The position numbers and the translations under genes are program-made. This document shows positions 43,950-54,497 of a stretch of 64,000 nucleotides of DNA, piece after piece. Every line of letters starts with the position of its first letter. Within the stretch, counting starts at the first letter, position 1. Source of the DNA: Ochotona curzoniae (lineage: Eukaryota > Chordata > Mammalia > Lagomorpha > Ochotonidae); assembly GCF_017591425.1 (NCBI RefSeq), contig NW_024465440.1, positions 112,834 to 176,833 on the forward strand, read 5' to 3'. Below the pieces are notes generated by a model. It worked only from the letters and a program-made list of their open reading frames with translations, searched no databases and had not been told where the DNA came from.

Positions 43950-45610
43950 TTTTTTAAAAAAAATAGTGAAATACAGTTGGCATGCCACCCAATACATACA
44001 GATGTACAGTAATAGAGTTGTTTTGGTTGTCTGATCAGACTCATAACCAACACCTACTCCAATTAGGAAAAAAACACTACGAGCACCCCAAGAGTCCTCT
44101 CTGTCTCAGATCCCTCTCTTTTTAAATGTGTGAAATGAATTTATTGTTCACTACATGGTATGCTTCAGTGAAGTGCTATTTATAACTACACATCAAATGA
44201 CACGACGTCTAGACACTTTTTATCTATGTACCTAATGCAAATAAGAGAAAACATGTGGTGTTTGTCTTTGGCACTGACTGGAATGAGGTGATACCTTATT
44301 GGGGTTTTTATTTGCATTTCCTTGATGGCTGAACATTTGCTCATGTGTCTGTTGGCCATCTGCATTTGTCCTTTGAAAAATTCCTGTTATATCCTCTGCC
44401 CATTCCTTAACTGGCTTGTTTTGGAGTTTCTTGAGCTTTTTATATATTTGGATATTAATTGTTTATCAGGTGCACAATTTGCAAACATTTTCTTCCATCT
44501 GTTAGTTGCCTCTTTGCCGAGTCTTTCCTCTGTTGTGCACAAGTTTCTTAGCTTGATGTAATCTCATTTTTTTGTCTTGGCTTTTATTGCCGGTGGTTCT
44601 GGTGTCTTATCCAAGAAGTCCTTGCCTAGGCAAGTATTTTGCAGAGTTTTCCTCTAGCAATTTGATGAGTTGAGGTCTAAGGTTTAGATCCTTGATCCAT
44701 TTTGAGTTGATTCATGTTTAAGATGTGAGGTAGGGGTCTTGCTTCAAGCTTCTACAATGAAAATGTAACTGGCCCAGCATCTTTTATTAAAGAGATTGCC
44801 CTTTCTCCAGTGACTGATTTCAGCTTGTCTGCCAAAGATTAGTTAGTTGTTGGTGTATGGATTGATTTCTGGGGTTTCTAATCTGTTCAGATAATCTACA
44901 TGCCTGTTGTATGGCTGTACCAAGGTATTTTTTATTAGGATCAATCCTGTACCATGTCTTGCAATCTAGAATTATGGTGCCACTGGCTTTTTTGTTTAGG
45001 ATTACTTTGGTTATTTGGAGTCAGAGTCTTTTGTGTTTCCATAGGAATTTTAGCATTTCCCTCTTTCCCAGGTCTGTGAAGGAGGGCTTGAATTTTTTTT
45101 AGAGATTTATTTATTTTTCTTGGAAAATCAGATATGCAGAGAGGAGGAGAGACAGAGAGGAAGATCTTCCAACTGCTGATTTACTCCCTAAGTGGCCACA
45201 ATGGCCAGAGCTGAGCCGATCTAAAGCCAAGAGCCAGGAGCTGCTTCTGGGTCTCCCATGTGGATGCAGGGCCCCAAGGTTTAGGGCCATTCTTGACTGC
45301 TTTCCCAGGCCACAAGCAGGGAGCTGGAAGGGAGGTAGAGCAGCTGAGATATGAACTGGCACCTATATGGGATCCCAGCTCGTACAAGGTGAGGATGTTA
45401 GCCACTAGGCTACTGTGCTGGGCCCAGGACTTGAAATTTTTGTTGTGATTACACTGAACCTGTAAACTGCTTTGGATGGTATGGACATTCCGATATTAAT
45501 TCTTCTAGTCCCAGAATATGAAAGATTTTTCCAAAGTAGAAATAAAGAAAATATATAATAGACCAATGAAATAAAGAGTTGGTATTTTGAGAAAAATAAG
45601 CCTTACACTC
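43950..45610 (-). repeat. Old L1, antisense, apparently 5'-inverted and carrying a SINE
   Basis: Antisense ORF2 blocks run from about 44230 (GGAATGAGGTGATACCTTATTGGGG) through TTTGCATTTCCTTGATGGC, TCCATTTTGAGTTGATTC and ATGGACATTCCGATATTAATTCTTC to about 45533. Within 20 bp the strand switches: AGAAATAAAGAAAATATA...CAATGAAATAAAGAGTTGG is sense ORF2 from upstream of the reverse transcriptase. 43950-44230 appears to be 3' UTR, with about 400 bp of ORF2 C-terminal sequence missing between. Many stops; inactive. Confidence 0.7.
45098..45426 (-). mobile_element. Young C-type SINE inside the old L1, minus orientation
   Basis: TTTAGAGATTTATTTATTTTTCTTGGAAAATCAGATATGCAGAG tail region, GGCCAGAGCTGAGCCGATC, CCCAGGCCACAAGCAGGGAGCTGG and CTGGGCCCA end. 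GGCTTGAATTTTT (45085-45097) and GGACTTGAAATTTTT (45427-45441) form an imperfect target duplication. Confidence 0.92.
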
Positions 45611-45951
45611 AACAAACCAAAAGTAGGATACAAAGGTCTACCACCCCAGGTTAGTAAAATTCAACAGAGTGAGTCTGCTGCTCTAGGGGTGGCTGGTAGC
45701 AGTTGGGGCTGTCCTCTTTCCTCATTGCTCCATGGAGCGAGTCTCTTCTGTTCTTGTCCCTTCTCCACTGAATTTCTCTCCATCAGTCCCCTGGGTACAC
45801 CATCCTTTCATGTTTTTCTGGTATCTGCCTTTGGTCAAGTTCAGTGTAGCTTCTCACTATGTAGCCACCTTGGATCTTCATCTCCGTCTTCTCCTTATGT
45901 GATTCTTTATGAGACCCTAGGCAACTAAATCTGGCCTAGAGATTTACAAAA
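45611..45951. other. No gene recognised; C/T-rich
   Basis: A 113-residue plus-strand frame spans this CT-rich stretch without recognisable features. Confidence 0.35.
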
Positions 45952-46268
45952 CTTTTTTTTTATTTGGAAGAATTATAGGTATAAAGGGAGACATACATGG
46001 CTGTGCAAACATGTGTGTACACACACACACACAGCTTTCATCCTCTGGTTGACCTTCCAAGTATACTCAACAACCAGGCTAAAGCCAGGAACTTCATCTG
46101 ATCTCCCACACGAGTGTTGGCAGCCAAGCACTTGGCCTTCTGACTTTCCCAAGCCATTAGTAGGGAGCTAGATGGAGTTGGAGCAGCTGGGACAGGAACC
46201 AGCAGCAGCCATATGGAATGCTGGTGTCATTAGTGATGGCTTCACTAGCTATGCCACAACCCAAGCCG
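45952..46268 (-). mobile_element. Older C-type SINE with an internal (AC)n run, minus orientation
   Basis: TTTTTTTTTATTTGGAAGAATTATAGG tail, an (AC) tract at 46018-46032, CATCCTCTGGTTGACC, AGCACTTGGCCTTCTGACTTTCCCAAGCCATTAG and CTATGCCACAACCC end. Confidence 0.68.
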
Positions 46269-47399
46269 CAGAACCTAGATTTCTTAAGCTGTTTATTTAA
46301 GTTTCTTTTCACCTTCAGGGTGGGTTACTAAGTAGGAAGAAGCTTAGAAACTTAATTTTTTTTCCTTGTCAATTAGTTGCTTAAGCTTTTCGTTTGCCTT
46401 TGATAGTCTTAGAAGAGCCAACATTTTTTGAAATCATTTGACACTTCACATCTGTAGGTGTCCCTGGCTGGGGCCCAGTGATAGAGCCCTCTATTTTCAA
46501 TGTGCTTCTTACGTAATCATTCTTGTTGCTTTGGAGCATTACAGATTGGCCACTGTAGTTCTAGGTTATCTTTACTAATGTGTCACCATAATGCTTTGCA
46601 GCTTCTGGAGCCTAGGATGTGCACTTGGAAAGGGCAAGCCCAGGCAGTTAGAAAATTCAGTTTAGAAACTAGATGTCACTTTCACATTGAATCTTGGGCA
46701 TGTCAGGATGGAGGTAAAAATCTGAGAAGTGTCATGGATTGAGTCACGTGATGTCTCCATAATATTTTTTCACTGCTCAAAAGTGTTCTTGAGGCTGGCA
46801 TATAACCTAGAGTCGTAACTAACTTGTTCAATGGCCTTGCTCATCCCAAGAGTCTTATTTTGGGGATATAACTGCTCCAATTAGCAGTTAGGTGCCCAAC
46901 TTGTGCACCCCAGTCATGTTGCTGCGTTGGCTGTGAGGTGCTTTGATCAATCTGGTGAACCATTCCTCCCTGCCCCTACCACCTAGGTGCACAATGCAAT
47001 ATGAAGAGACCAAGTCCCTGTGGACTTCCAATAGCAGGAATGCACACCTCCTCCCACTCACTGGACCTGCTGCCAATTCCCTTTAAAACTTCAGCCCTTC
47101 CCAGTGACTTACCAGCCAATTCCAAAATACTACCTGCTCATTCGCAGTACAAATTAAGCCTTAGTACGCTAAGTCCATGAGTCGTCTTACAGACCAAACA
47201 TGCCCTAGATTCAAAAGCCAAAATATAAGAGGTTCCAATACAAAAGAAACAGCTTCTAATATAAGAGTCGCATACTATCCTTGGGACTCTGAGGAATACA
47301 GGGGACCTCGAAAAGAGCCAATTACATTTCTGTGTCTCTCAGTGTGTTTTAGAAGTTCGTGACAGTCTCCTTTGGGTCACTTTGTGGTTGCTAAAAACT
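46269..47399. other. No recognisable feature
   Basis: About 1.1 kb with short frames only and no assignable repeat. Confidence 0.35.
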
Positions 47400-47599
47400 G
47401 CTAAAAAAGACAACATTGTAAATTTAAAGATCTAAGCAGCTTTGATTTGCCAATTCTCACATGGGATGACACCTCATTCTATCAAATAGAATGTTCTGGT
47501 GAGTGGAGCAAATCAAATGGACTTCAGACAGAAAAGGGCTGGAGGAAGCAGAAAGTGGGAACAAAGACTGGATTGATTGATTGGGAATTGTTTTCCTCA

Positions 47600-47790
47600 T
47601 GGTACTAAGAGAGGGCTTTTAGCATGCTGACTTCGCCTGGAATCCTCTCTGTATTTTTGGAAAACCAGCTCATTTGAAAGCTCAGTTTGATTATGTGGCA
47701 CTTAGCCCAACACTCTATTCTGGTTTGGTCTGGTCTTCTGGAGACTGAGTGTAGTCCCTAGTTCCAAACAATGTCCTCCGTGAAATATGC
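47600..47790 (+). repeat. Dispersed repeat, copy B (partner at 33900-34125)
   Basis: GCTGACTTCGCCTGGAATCCTCTCTGTATTTTTGG, GATTATGTGGCACTTAGCCC, GGAGACTGAGTGTAG and CAAACAATGTCCTCCGTG line up in order with the 34 kb copy, at roughly two-thirds identity by eye. Confidence 0.4.
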
Positions 47791-47795
47791 TTTTT

Positions 47796-47812
47796 AAAAA
47801 ATCAATTTGCAG
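47796..47812. repeat. Shared insertion target, copy 1 of 3
   Basis: AAAAAATCAATTTGCAG. Identical copies follow at 48135-48151, and AAATCAATTTGCAG lies at 48286-48299. It is preceded by TTTTT, giving a TTTTT/AAAAAA nick site as preferred by L1 endonuclease. Confidence 0.9.
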
Positions 47813-48134
47813 GGCCCGGCGCAATGGCACAGTGGTTAAGGTCCTCGCCTTGCACGCCCGGGATCCCATATGGGCACCAGTTCTATCCCGGCAGCCCCGC
47901 TTCCCATCCAGCTCCCTGCCTGTGGGCTGGGAAAGCAGTCGAGGACAGCCCAAAGCCTTGGGACCCTGCACTCGCGTAGGAGATCCGGAAGAGGCTCCTG
48001 GCTTCGGATAGGCATAGCATCGGCCGTTGCACTCACTTGGGGAGTGACTCATCGGATGGAAGATCTTCCTCTCTGTCTCTCCTCCTCTCTGTATATCTGA
48101 CCTTGCAATAAAAATTTTAAAAATGAATCTTTAA
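47813..48134 (+). mobile_element. Youngest-looking C-type SINE, plus orientation
   Basis: GGCCCGGCGCAATGGCACAGTGG head with a box A-like TGGCACAGTGG (47825-47835) and a degenerate box B (AGTTCTATCCC), GGATCCCATATGGGCACC, CCCCGCTTCCCATCCAGCTCCCTGCC, TTCGGATAGGC, GGCCGTTGCAC, CTCCTCCTCTCTGTATATCTGACC and an AATAAAAATTTT tail. Perfect flanking duplication of 16-17 bp (47796-47812 and 48135-48151). Best reference copy of the family in the window. Confidence 0.96.
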
Positions 48135-48151
48135 AAAAAATCAATTTGCAG

Positions 48152-48285
48152 ATGGCACATGCTTGCAATGAAAGAATTATGGCTGGATTTGAACTGTAAC
48201 ACTGCAACAAGGCAGAGGAATCCACCATGGTGGGAGGGCAGGGAATCCTAGAGCCTATGAAACTGTCATAAAACGAAAATTTAAC
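48152..48285 (+). mobile_element. Very short L1 3' end insertion
   Basis: CATGCTTGCAATGAAAGAATTATGGCTGGATTTGAACTG, GCAACAAGGCAGAGGAATCCACCATGGTGGGAGGGCAGGGAATCC and AGAGCCTATGAAACTGTCATAAAACG match the end of the young L1 3' UTR (39280-39420) with a shorter G tract. It is flanked by TCAATTTGCAG copies, so it is a 5'-truncated L1 of about 130 bp. Confidence 0.8.
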
Positions 48286-48299
48286 AAATCAATTTGCAG
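48286..48299. repeat. Shared insertion target, copy 3 of 3
   Basis: AAATCAATTTGCAG, the right-hand duplication of the short L1. Confidence 0.85.
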
Positions 48300-48304
48300 A
48301 AATG

Positions 48305-48530
48305 GAGTGAGAAAAAGCATATGTTTCTTTCTACTGATTCACTCTTCAAATGCCTGCAACAGCTGGACTGGGCCAGGGCAAATCTAAGAAGAGACCCAAT
48401 CGCTTGGGCCATGCCCCACTATTGCCCAGGGTGCACAACAGCAGGAAGTTGGAAGTGGGAGTGGAGCCAGCAGCCAAGCAAAGCTGCTCTAATACTGACT
48501 GTGGTTCCTTAACCACTGGCCAAATGCCCC
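48305..48530 (-). mobile_element. Older C-type SINE, minus orientation
   Basis: ATGTTTCTTTCTACTGATTCACTCTTC, GGACTGGGCCAGGGCAAATC, ATCGCTTGGGCCATGCCCCACTATTGCCCAG, GCAGGAAGTTGG and AAATGCCCC end. Old subfamily. Confidence 0.7.
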
Positions 48531-48879
48531 CACCCCCACCCAGATGTTTTACCCAGTGCATCAACTTCTGACTCTCAGATAATATCAATGATATACACTG
48601 AGAAGAAAAGCTGTATGTATTGCTTGCTGCAGTAAAGCGCAGTATCATTTTGTTAGTTTGGCTGGCTATTGCAGTGAGAAAGATTGAACTTACTGAGAAT
48701 TTGAGGTTTGGTTCAATGTGGAAAAAGGGGCTGCTGATGTGGTCTCATTTATGTTTATTATACGGAATGTAAACATGAGGTTTCTGATGTACAGGAAGCA
48801 TAAATCCTGTAAGCTCATAATGAACAGGACACCTTGGAAATTGGTTGAAGGAACTGAGCCCTCAAAACTGGATCTGCTT
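48531..48879. other. No recognisable feature
   Basis: About 350 bp without assignable content. Confidence 0.35.
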
Positions 48880-49500
48880 TCTGATGCACAGCAAAGTAGA
48901 CCTGAATTGCAGGGTTCAGAGCAGGGGGCCGGGTATTTGGGGTGTAGGTCTAACACTCTAAAGTTGCCACAGAGGGGTTCATGATCAGCTTATGTCAGGA
49001 TCCCTGGTTGCTGTGCAGTGCTCAGGACCTCTCATTGATTGATTGGCTATATCAGGCTCTATAGAGAAAAGAGGACGAGTCCATCTAACGGATACCTCCG
49101 GGGAGCTATTTCCTTATGCTGGGGCCTCAGATTCTTCGGAAGGGAAACCCCTCAAGACGAGAGAGCAGCAAGCTGTTCTCTATAGGGGAGAAAGGTGACT
49201 TCATCAATCTGGAGGCCAGGGACTCTAGAGTCAGGTGCACCACTCTCTGAATTCAGTGAGCTAATTTTAGCAAGATTGATTTGCAATCCTAAAAGCAGGG
49301 CAAGGAATTTTTAAGCTGTAGGAAGGAGGCTTGGAAGCAGTGGAGCCCTCGCACCTGATGTGCCTGGTGTCAGCATCCAAGGCCCCGCAGAGGGGCTCAG
49401 ATGCGTTAGTGGAACAGACCGACAGGAGAAAAGCAAGCACGAGATCATTCACCTCTGCATTATATGTATTCGTGAGAGACACAGAAGAGGTGGCTCCTGG
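48880..49500 (+). repeat. LTR-like family, copy 5
   Basis: ATCAGCTTATGTCAGGATCCCTGGTTGCTGTGCAGTGC, ATTGATTGATTGGC, TTTTAGCAAGATTGATTTGCAATCCTAAAAGCAGGGCAAGG (TATA-like core 49288-49301), GGAGGCTTGGAAGCAGTGG, CACCTGATGTGCC and TCAGCATCCAAGGC match the reverse complement of 52.7-53.5 kb and the plus strand at 63.4-64 kb. The 5' part is poorly preserved. Confidence 0.5.
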
Positions 49501-50633
49501 AGAGGTAGCTTTGGATTTGAGATCCGATAGTCAGCAACAACAGGAGCAAGGACGTTCTGAGAGAAGTGATGAGATAAAGCACAAGGACTTTGCGTCTTTA
49601 GGGAAAGCAGCCTGGGAAAAGGCAGACACAGGCCAGCTAGGGGAGCTCGTTCGTGTAGCTTCCCTTGGTTCTGTCCCTAGGCTGACAGGAGCCTGTAGTT
49701 GTCTTCAGTGGTTAAGGGTTGTTCTTTCTGGTACAGGTAGGGCACAGATCCTTCTGTCTTTGGCGATAATGTCTAAGGCCTATGTTGAGGCAATAACAGG
49801 AAAGCAGAGAACTTTTCTACATCTACTTGCTAGCTGCTTTCAATTCAGCAGTTTTGTATTTGGGGTCGATGTGTCTGCTCTCCCACACTGGGCATTGAAG
49901 CAGATGACTTATGTAGCAGCCATGCTCTCACTGGTCCCCCCTTCCCAGGACTTTATTCTGCAGGAACAATGTGGTTAGGCCATTGGCCTGGCCTGTGCTT
50001 ACCCTGAAGTGATCCCTCGGGCAGTTTGCATTGGTAGCAAAAACTTAACCCCTGCTGTAAGCAACATCTTCTTGGGAAGAGAAGGGGAGGATCCCTATGG
50101 AATGTAAACACTGCTCGGGGAAAGGTGGGACAAGCGGGGGTTTCTGACCTGGGAAGGACTCCAGGGCTATGGTTTATGCTCCTTTGAATCTGGGCCTTAG
50201 CTTCCTTTGAAACTAAAATAGGCATCTCAGGAAGATCCCTCCAAGGAGACGAGTGTCCAGAGTTCTCTGTTGGCCTGATTGCCCTTAAACTTTAATGCTA
50301 AAATTTGCTCATGACACCCTGACTCTGCAGAAACATGAAAATATCCACTTCCTGACATGATTTTGATTAGGATTAGGTAATGATTGTGATCTAATAATTA
50401 CAGATATAAAAGAAGAACCAGCCCAAAGAGACTAGGCCAAGGGGATTTATTCAGAGTTTGCCATAGTGAGGAAGCATCCATCACCTGCATTTGGCCATAG
50501 ACTCAAAGGGAGACAGAGGAGTGAGAAAACAGGAATTTGTGTCATGATTGGAGATGATTGACAGGAGGAAATTATAGGTTGACTTATTCAGGCCTAGGTA
50601 GCTTAATTTGTTTAAAAAAAAAAAAACTTTTTT
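49501..50633. other. No gene recognised; unassigned sequence downstream of the LTR-like copy
   Basis: A 215-residue plus-strand frame (49331-49978) starts inside the LTR-like copy and runs through here. It has no retroviral or host domain. 50435-50480 (GGATTTATTCAGAGTTTGCCATAGTG) resembles 55635-55660 and might be an antisense LTR edge. Confidence 0.3.
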
Positions 50634-50943
50634 GGGCCCAGCACACTAGCCTCGCAGCAAAAGTCCTCATCTTGAATCCACTGGGAACCCATGTGGGTGC
50701 TGGTTCTAATCCTGGCAGCCCGCTTCCCATCCAGCTCCCTACTTGTGGCCTGCGAAAGCAGTCAAGGACGGCCCAAAACCTTGGGACCCTGCACCCGCGT
50801 GGGAGACCTGAATGAGGCTCCTGGTTCCTGGCTTCAGATTAGCTCAGCTCCAGCTGTTGCGGTCTCTTGAGGAGTGAAGATGGAAGATCTTTCTGTCTCT
50901 CCTCCTCCTCTATATATCTGACAATACAATAAGAATAAGTAAA
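50634..50943 (+). mobile_element. C-type SINE, plus orientation (left arm of inverted pair)
   Basis: GGGCCCAGCACACTAGCC head, CCCGCTTCCCATCCAGCTCCCTACTTGTGGCCTG, CACCCGCGTGGGAGACC, CAGCTGTTGCGG and CAATAAGAATAAG tail. Confidence 0.92.
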
Positions 50944-50993
50944 TTTTTAATAAAAATTTTTATTTAAAAGTTTATAAAAATTTTTATTAAAAA
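50944..50993. repeat. Perfect AT-only inverted repeat, 19-bp arms
   Basis: Arms 50944-50962 and 50975-50993 are exact reverse complements around a 12-base loop. It lies where the A tail of the plus-strand SINE meets the T tail of the minus-strand one. Confidence 0.9.
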
Positions 50994-51282
50994 ATTACTT
51001 ATTTAGACAGCACACTTAGAGGGCAAGAAAGAAATGGGGCAAACTTCTGTCCTCTGATTCTCTTCCCAAATGGCTCTAATGGCAGTGATTGGGCCAGGAT
51101 GAAACCAGGAGCCTGGAACTCCATTCAAGTCTCCTATGTGAGTGGCAGGGATGCAAGAACTTGGACCATTGTCTGCTGCCCTCCCAGGCATATTAATAAG
51201 GAGCTGTGCTAGAAATGGAACAACTGGGATTTGAACTGGCATTGGGTGCTGGCTTAACCTGCTATGCCTCAATTAAAGCCAT
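50994..51282 (-). mobile_element. Older C-type SINE, minus orientation (right arm of inverted pair)
   Basis: ACTTATTTAGACAGCACAC, CTTCTGTCCTCTGATTCTCTTCCC, GATTGGGCCAGGATGAAACCAGGAGCC, TTAATAAGGAGCTG and CTATGCCTC. Old subfamily, so the pair is only partly complementary. Confidence 0.7.
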
Positions 51283-52620
51283 GGTATCTTAAACTTTACT
51301 TGAGGTTCTTGCCCTTTTCCCCAACTCAGATGTAAGAAGTTAAAGTGAGGAATATATAATACAAAAGTAATAATAGGATGTGTTTAAAAGTGAGAGTGTG
51401 AACATGCACTCATGTGAGTGTGGGCTGCCTCAGGGGGAGAAATACCTGTCATGAGTGGGCCAGAGCGTTGTCCATGAGGAATGAGAAAAAAGAAGGGTAC
51501 CCACGCATAAGATTGGGCAAAAGAGGACCTCTCTCTATGATCAGTCTCTTCGATGAGGTTTGGGGAGGTGAACAAACTGGTGAAATTTTGGCATATGCGA
51601 AGCTTTCATTTCTTTGATGGATCTTCATGTGGAATTAACCTCCATGTGGTCACTATGGTGTCTCGTTCCTGATCCCAGAGGAGACACAGATGCCTTCCGG
51701 GAAGGTGGACATATCACACTGACAGATGTAGGGACGATGTTACTCTGCAAGGGTGGAAAAATTCTAGCTCATACATCTAACTTCCTGCTTAGTTCCCCCA
51801 TCTCAGAAGATCCAGACTTGGTGTATCCTTGGCTTTGTTTAGTTGGTCCTAACTTGGAAGCAAGAAAACAAATTAAGGAAGTCAGTGGTTATTAATCAAG
51901 TTTTGGTTGTTAGGAGCCAACTGTGACCATTGCAATTGTTTGGCTTCCGGGACTATTGGCTGGAATTAGGGGCTGACTTTTTGTAAGTCTGGTTCTTAGG
52001 TGGTAGGTTGGCTTCTAGGCTGATTGTGGGGCTTGGTTTCCTTAGCTGGTTTCTGAAGACTGAGGGGACAGAGTTTTGTCTTTGTTATGATCTGGCCATT
52101 GTCTGCTTCAGTCTCGCACTTTAGAATTGGTGGAAATAGCAAAGCAAATTTCGAGGCAAGGGAGTCTTGGGACATAAGCTATGTGTTGATGTTTCCTATT
52201 GAAGTGTTGTTGAATGTTAGGAGGTTTCCATAGTGAACAACCAAATTTTTGTTTGGACAAGAATAGCAAAGTTATACTTCATAAAGATAATGGAATATTA
52301 CAGCAATGTTGATTTAAACAAAACCATTGGGGAAGAGGATAGAAAAAATAACTAGTTTTGATTTTCCGCTGAGTGAATTGAAGGGAAGGAAACCAAGCTT
52401 CGCCTAGGTTGGCAGATACTCCTCAACTTGATTTCCCTCTTCACTTGTCCTCAGCCGTGCATGGGACTACTCTTATTGTACATAAAATGGAGATTCAGAA
52501 TTGAAATGAACTGTTCAAGCTCACACTCAACTTGCAGTAGTTATCCACCCATAATTGTGGCTTGGCTTCCTGGTGGGTTTAATCAAGAAAGCTACCAAAA
52601 GAAGTTGTCATATAGAGTAA
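51283..52620. other. Unassigned; partly similar to 57.9-58.2 kb
   Basis: TATCCTTGGCTTTGTTTAGTTGGTCCTAACTTGG (51820-51856) resembles GCATTTGGCTTTATCTAGTTGGGCCTAAGG (58036-58065). Both lie to the left of a minus-oriented LTR-like copy, so this may be internal sequence of the same element type. No retroviral frame is visible. Confidence 0.3.
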
Positions 52621-52821
52621 TTTATTTGTAGCAAATAAGAAGACCATAGGGAATTATTTCCAAAGTGATGGCTCCCTAAGCAGGGAGAAATGAATATGCA
52701 ACAGAAGTACTTGCCATCATGTTAAACACAGCCCCTATGCAGTGCCTTGAATGCAGATGTTAGCTCTCATCAGGTCCTAATCTCCCACGGCTTCCCAGCC
52801 TGCCTGTGGTAAAGAGTCCTT

Positions 52822-52835
52822 GCCCTGCTTTTATA
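52822..52835 (-). promoter_or_regulatory. TATA box of LTR-like copy 3
   Basis: TATAAAAGCAGGGC on the minus strand. The corresponding positions in the 49.3 and 63.95 kb copies read CCTAAAAGCAGGGC and CTTAAAAGCAGGGC, so the site is conserved with TATA decayed in those copies. Confidence 0.55.
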
Positions 52836-53004
52836 ATTGCAAATGAAACTTGACTAAACTTACTGAGTTGATGGAGAGATGAAACCAGCCCTCCAAAGTC
52901 CCAAACTCAGGCCCACAGGGTCATTTATCTCCCCTATAGGTTACACCTGGATGTTCTGTCTTGTCTTAAGGGAAACTCCACACACTAAGCCAAAAGTGAC
53001 TATT

Positions 53005-53319
53005 AGGTCAGCATGGTAGCCTAGTGGCTAAAGTCCTTACCTTGCATACACAAGGATCACATATGATCGCTGGTTCATATCCTGGCTGCTCTACTTCCCT
53101 TCCAGATCCCTGATTGTGGCCTGGAAATGCAGTCAAGGATGGCCCAAAGCCTTGGGACCCTGCATCCACGTGGGAGACCTGGAAGAAACTCCTGATTGTC
53201 TCAGCTCCAGCTGTAGTGGTCACTTGGAGAGTGAATCAGCAGATGAAAGATCTTTCTGTCTCTCCTTCTTTCTGTAAGTTTGACTTTCCAATAAGAATAA
53301 ATAAAGCTTAAAAAAAAAT
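53005..53319 (+). mobile_element. C-type SINE inside LTR-like copy 3, plus orientation
   Basis: AGGTCAGCATGGTAGCCTAGTGG head, ACTTCCCTTCCAGATCCC, GATTGTGGCCTGGAAATGCAGTCAAGGATGG, a short internal deletion after CCTGATTG, and TTTCCAATAAGAATAAATAAAGC tail. Confidence 0.9.
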
Positions 53320-53690
53320 ATTGGCATGTAGCTCCTAGGTTGATAAGATTCTGCTTTGCCATCAGAATATTTTCAAGAACATGACATCTTTAGCCAGTCA
53401 AGGTGTCACAAGCACTGCAGCTGACCAGGAACTTGGACATGAGCTGAACAAGAACCTCTTAGCCCCAACTGCAACTTTTAAAAGCCTTGGCCCCTAGACC
53501 CTCAGGGACCCTGGGAATTAAGCAATAACTACCTGGTTCCTTGCTTTGCTCTGCAATGAGCACATATTTCTACCAACTTCATGAATTCAGTGATTGGCTT
53601 GCCATCCATTAGGGTGAATGAACCCAGTTTGGGGAGTTCCATAACATCTCCTAAACCAATTTCAGCATTCTATAACAATCTGTAGGAATG

Positions 53691-54116
53691 GGCACAAGCT
53701 CACACAGGCACAGTTCAGGAATGTTTTGCTGTATGTTGCATGTAACACGGCTTAGGGGCCTCCTGTGCTGGAGGTCTTGGTCATTGAATCTTTCTTCAAA
53801 ATGTAAACTGAAAATCTGAAAACTAGCTGGGGGGAATATGAGGCGCTTTGAAAGATTCAGAACCTTGAACTAGAAATGAGTCAATAATGTTGAGCTCTTG
53901 GGAAAATTAACCAGTGACAATATCAATTTAAATCCAGTCCCTCAGGATGCTGAAATTTCCTGCAAGCTATCTGACATAAATTTAAATATTACCCACCTCC
54001 CCTTTCCTTTGCCACGCATATGTGTGTGTGAGGGTATAGCCGCATGAATGTTCTGAGGGAAATATAATGCCATGGACCCTGGAGTGCCATAAAATAAGGA
54101 CTTAAAAATCAGATTT
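53691..54116. other. No recognisable feature
   Basis: About 430 bp with no gene or repeat assigned. Confidence 0.35.
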
Positions 54117-54436
54117 CTTTTGTTAAAGATTTATTTTTTACTTGAAAGGCAGAAATATAGAGAGAAATAGTTGGGGGGAGAGAGAGAGAGAAATCTTTGA
54201 TCCGCCTGCAACAGCTGGAGCTGGACTGACCTGAAGCCAGACGCCAGATGCCAGGAACTTCTGGGTCTCCCACATGGGCACAGAGGCCCAAATGCTTGTG
54301 TCATCCTCCACTACTTTCCCAGGTCGTTAGCAAGGAGCTGGATCAGAATTGAAGCAGCTGGGACATGAACAGGTACCCATAAGGGATGGTGGTGCTTTTA
54401 GGTGGAGGATTAGCCAGTTGATCCATTGTGCTGGCC
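54117..54436 (-). mobile_element. C-type SINE, minus orientation
   Basis: TTTTGTTAAAGATTTATTTTTTACTTGAAAGGCAG tail, (GA) tract near 54178-54191, CAACAGCTGGAGCTGGACTGACC, CTACTTTCCCAGGTCGTTAGCAAGGAGCTGG and GTGCTGGCC end. Confidence 0.85.
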
Positions 54437-54497
54437 AAATACTTATTTCAGTGTAATATGTGTGCTTTTAAAGTGTAATTAGTTTTCTGAGCTTACA

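Larger units (their letters stand above)
52621..53690 (-). repeat. LTR-like family, copy 3, split by a SINE
   Basis: Best-preserved copy. On the minus strand: CTCCCCAAACTGGGTTCATTCACC, AGCCAATCACTGAATTC, GTTATTGCTTAATTCCCAGGGTCCCTGAGGG, TTCAGCTCATGTCCAAGTTCCTGGTCAGC, then TATAAAAGCAGGGC (52822-52835), AGGACCTGATGAGAGC, CATTCAAGGCACTGC and AATAAA (52621-52626). A TATA box followed about 200 bp later by a polyadenylation signal is LTR architecture. A SINE interrupts it. Class not determined. Confidence 0.6.

Noticed and set aside
47813..47890. tRNA-like head with box A and box B
   Set aside because: It is the tRNA-derived head of a C-type SINE; no complete cloverleaf is expected and the element continues into the SINE body.
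49331..49978. 215-residue open frame on the plus strand
   Set aside because: It begins inside an LTR-like copy, has no recognisable domain, and its composition looks like translated non-coding DNA.
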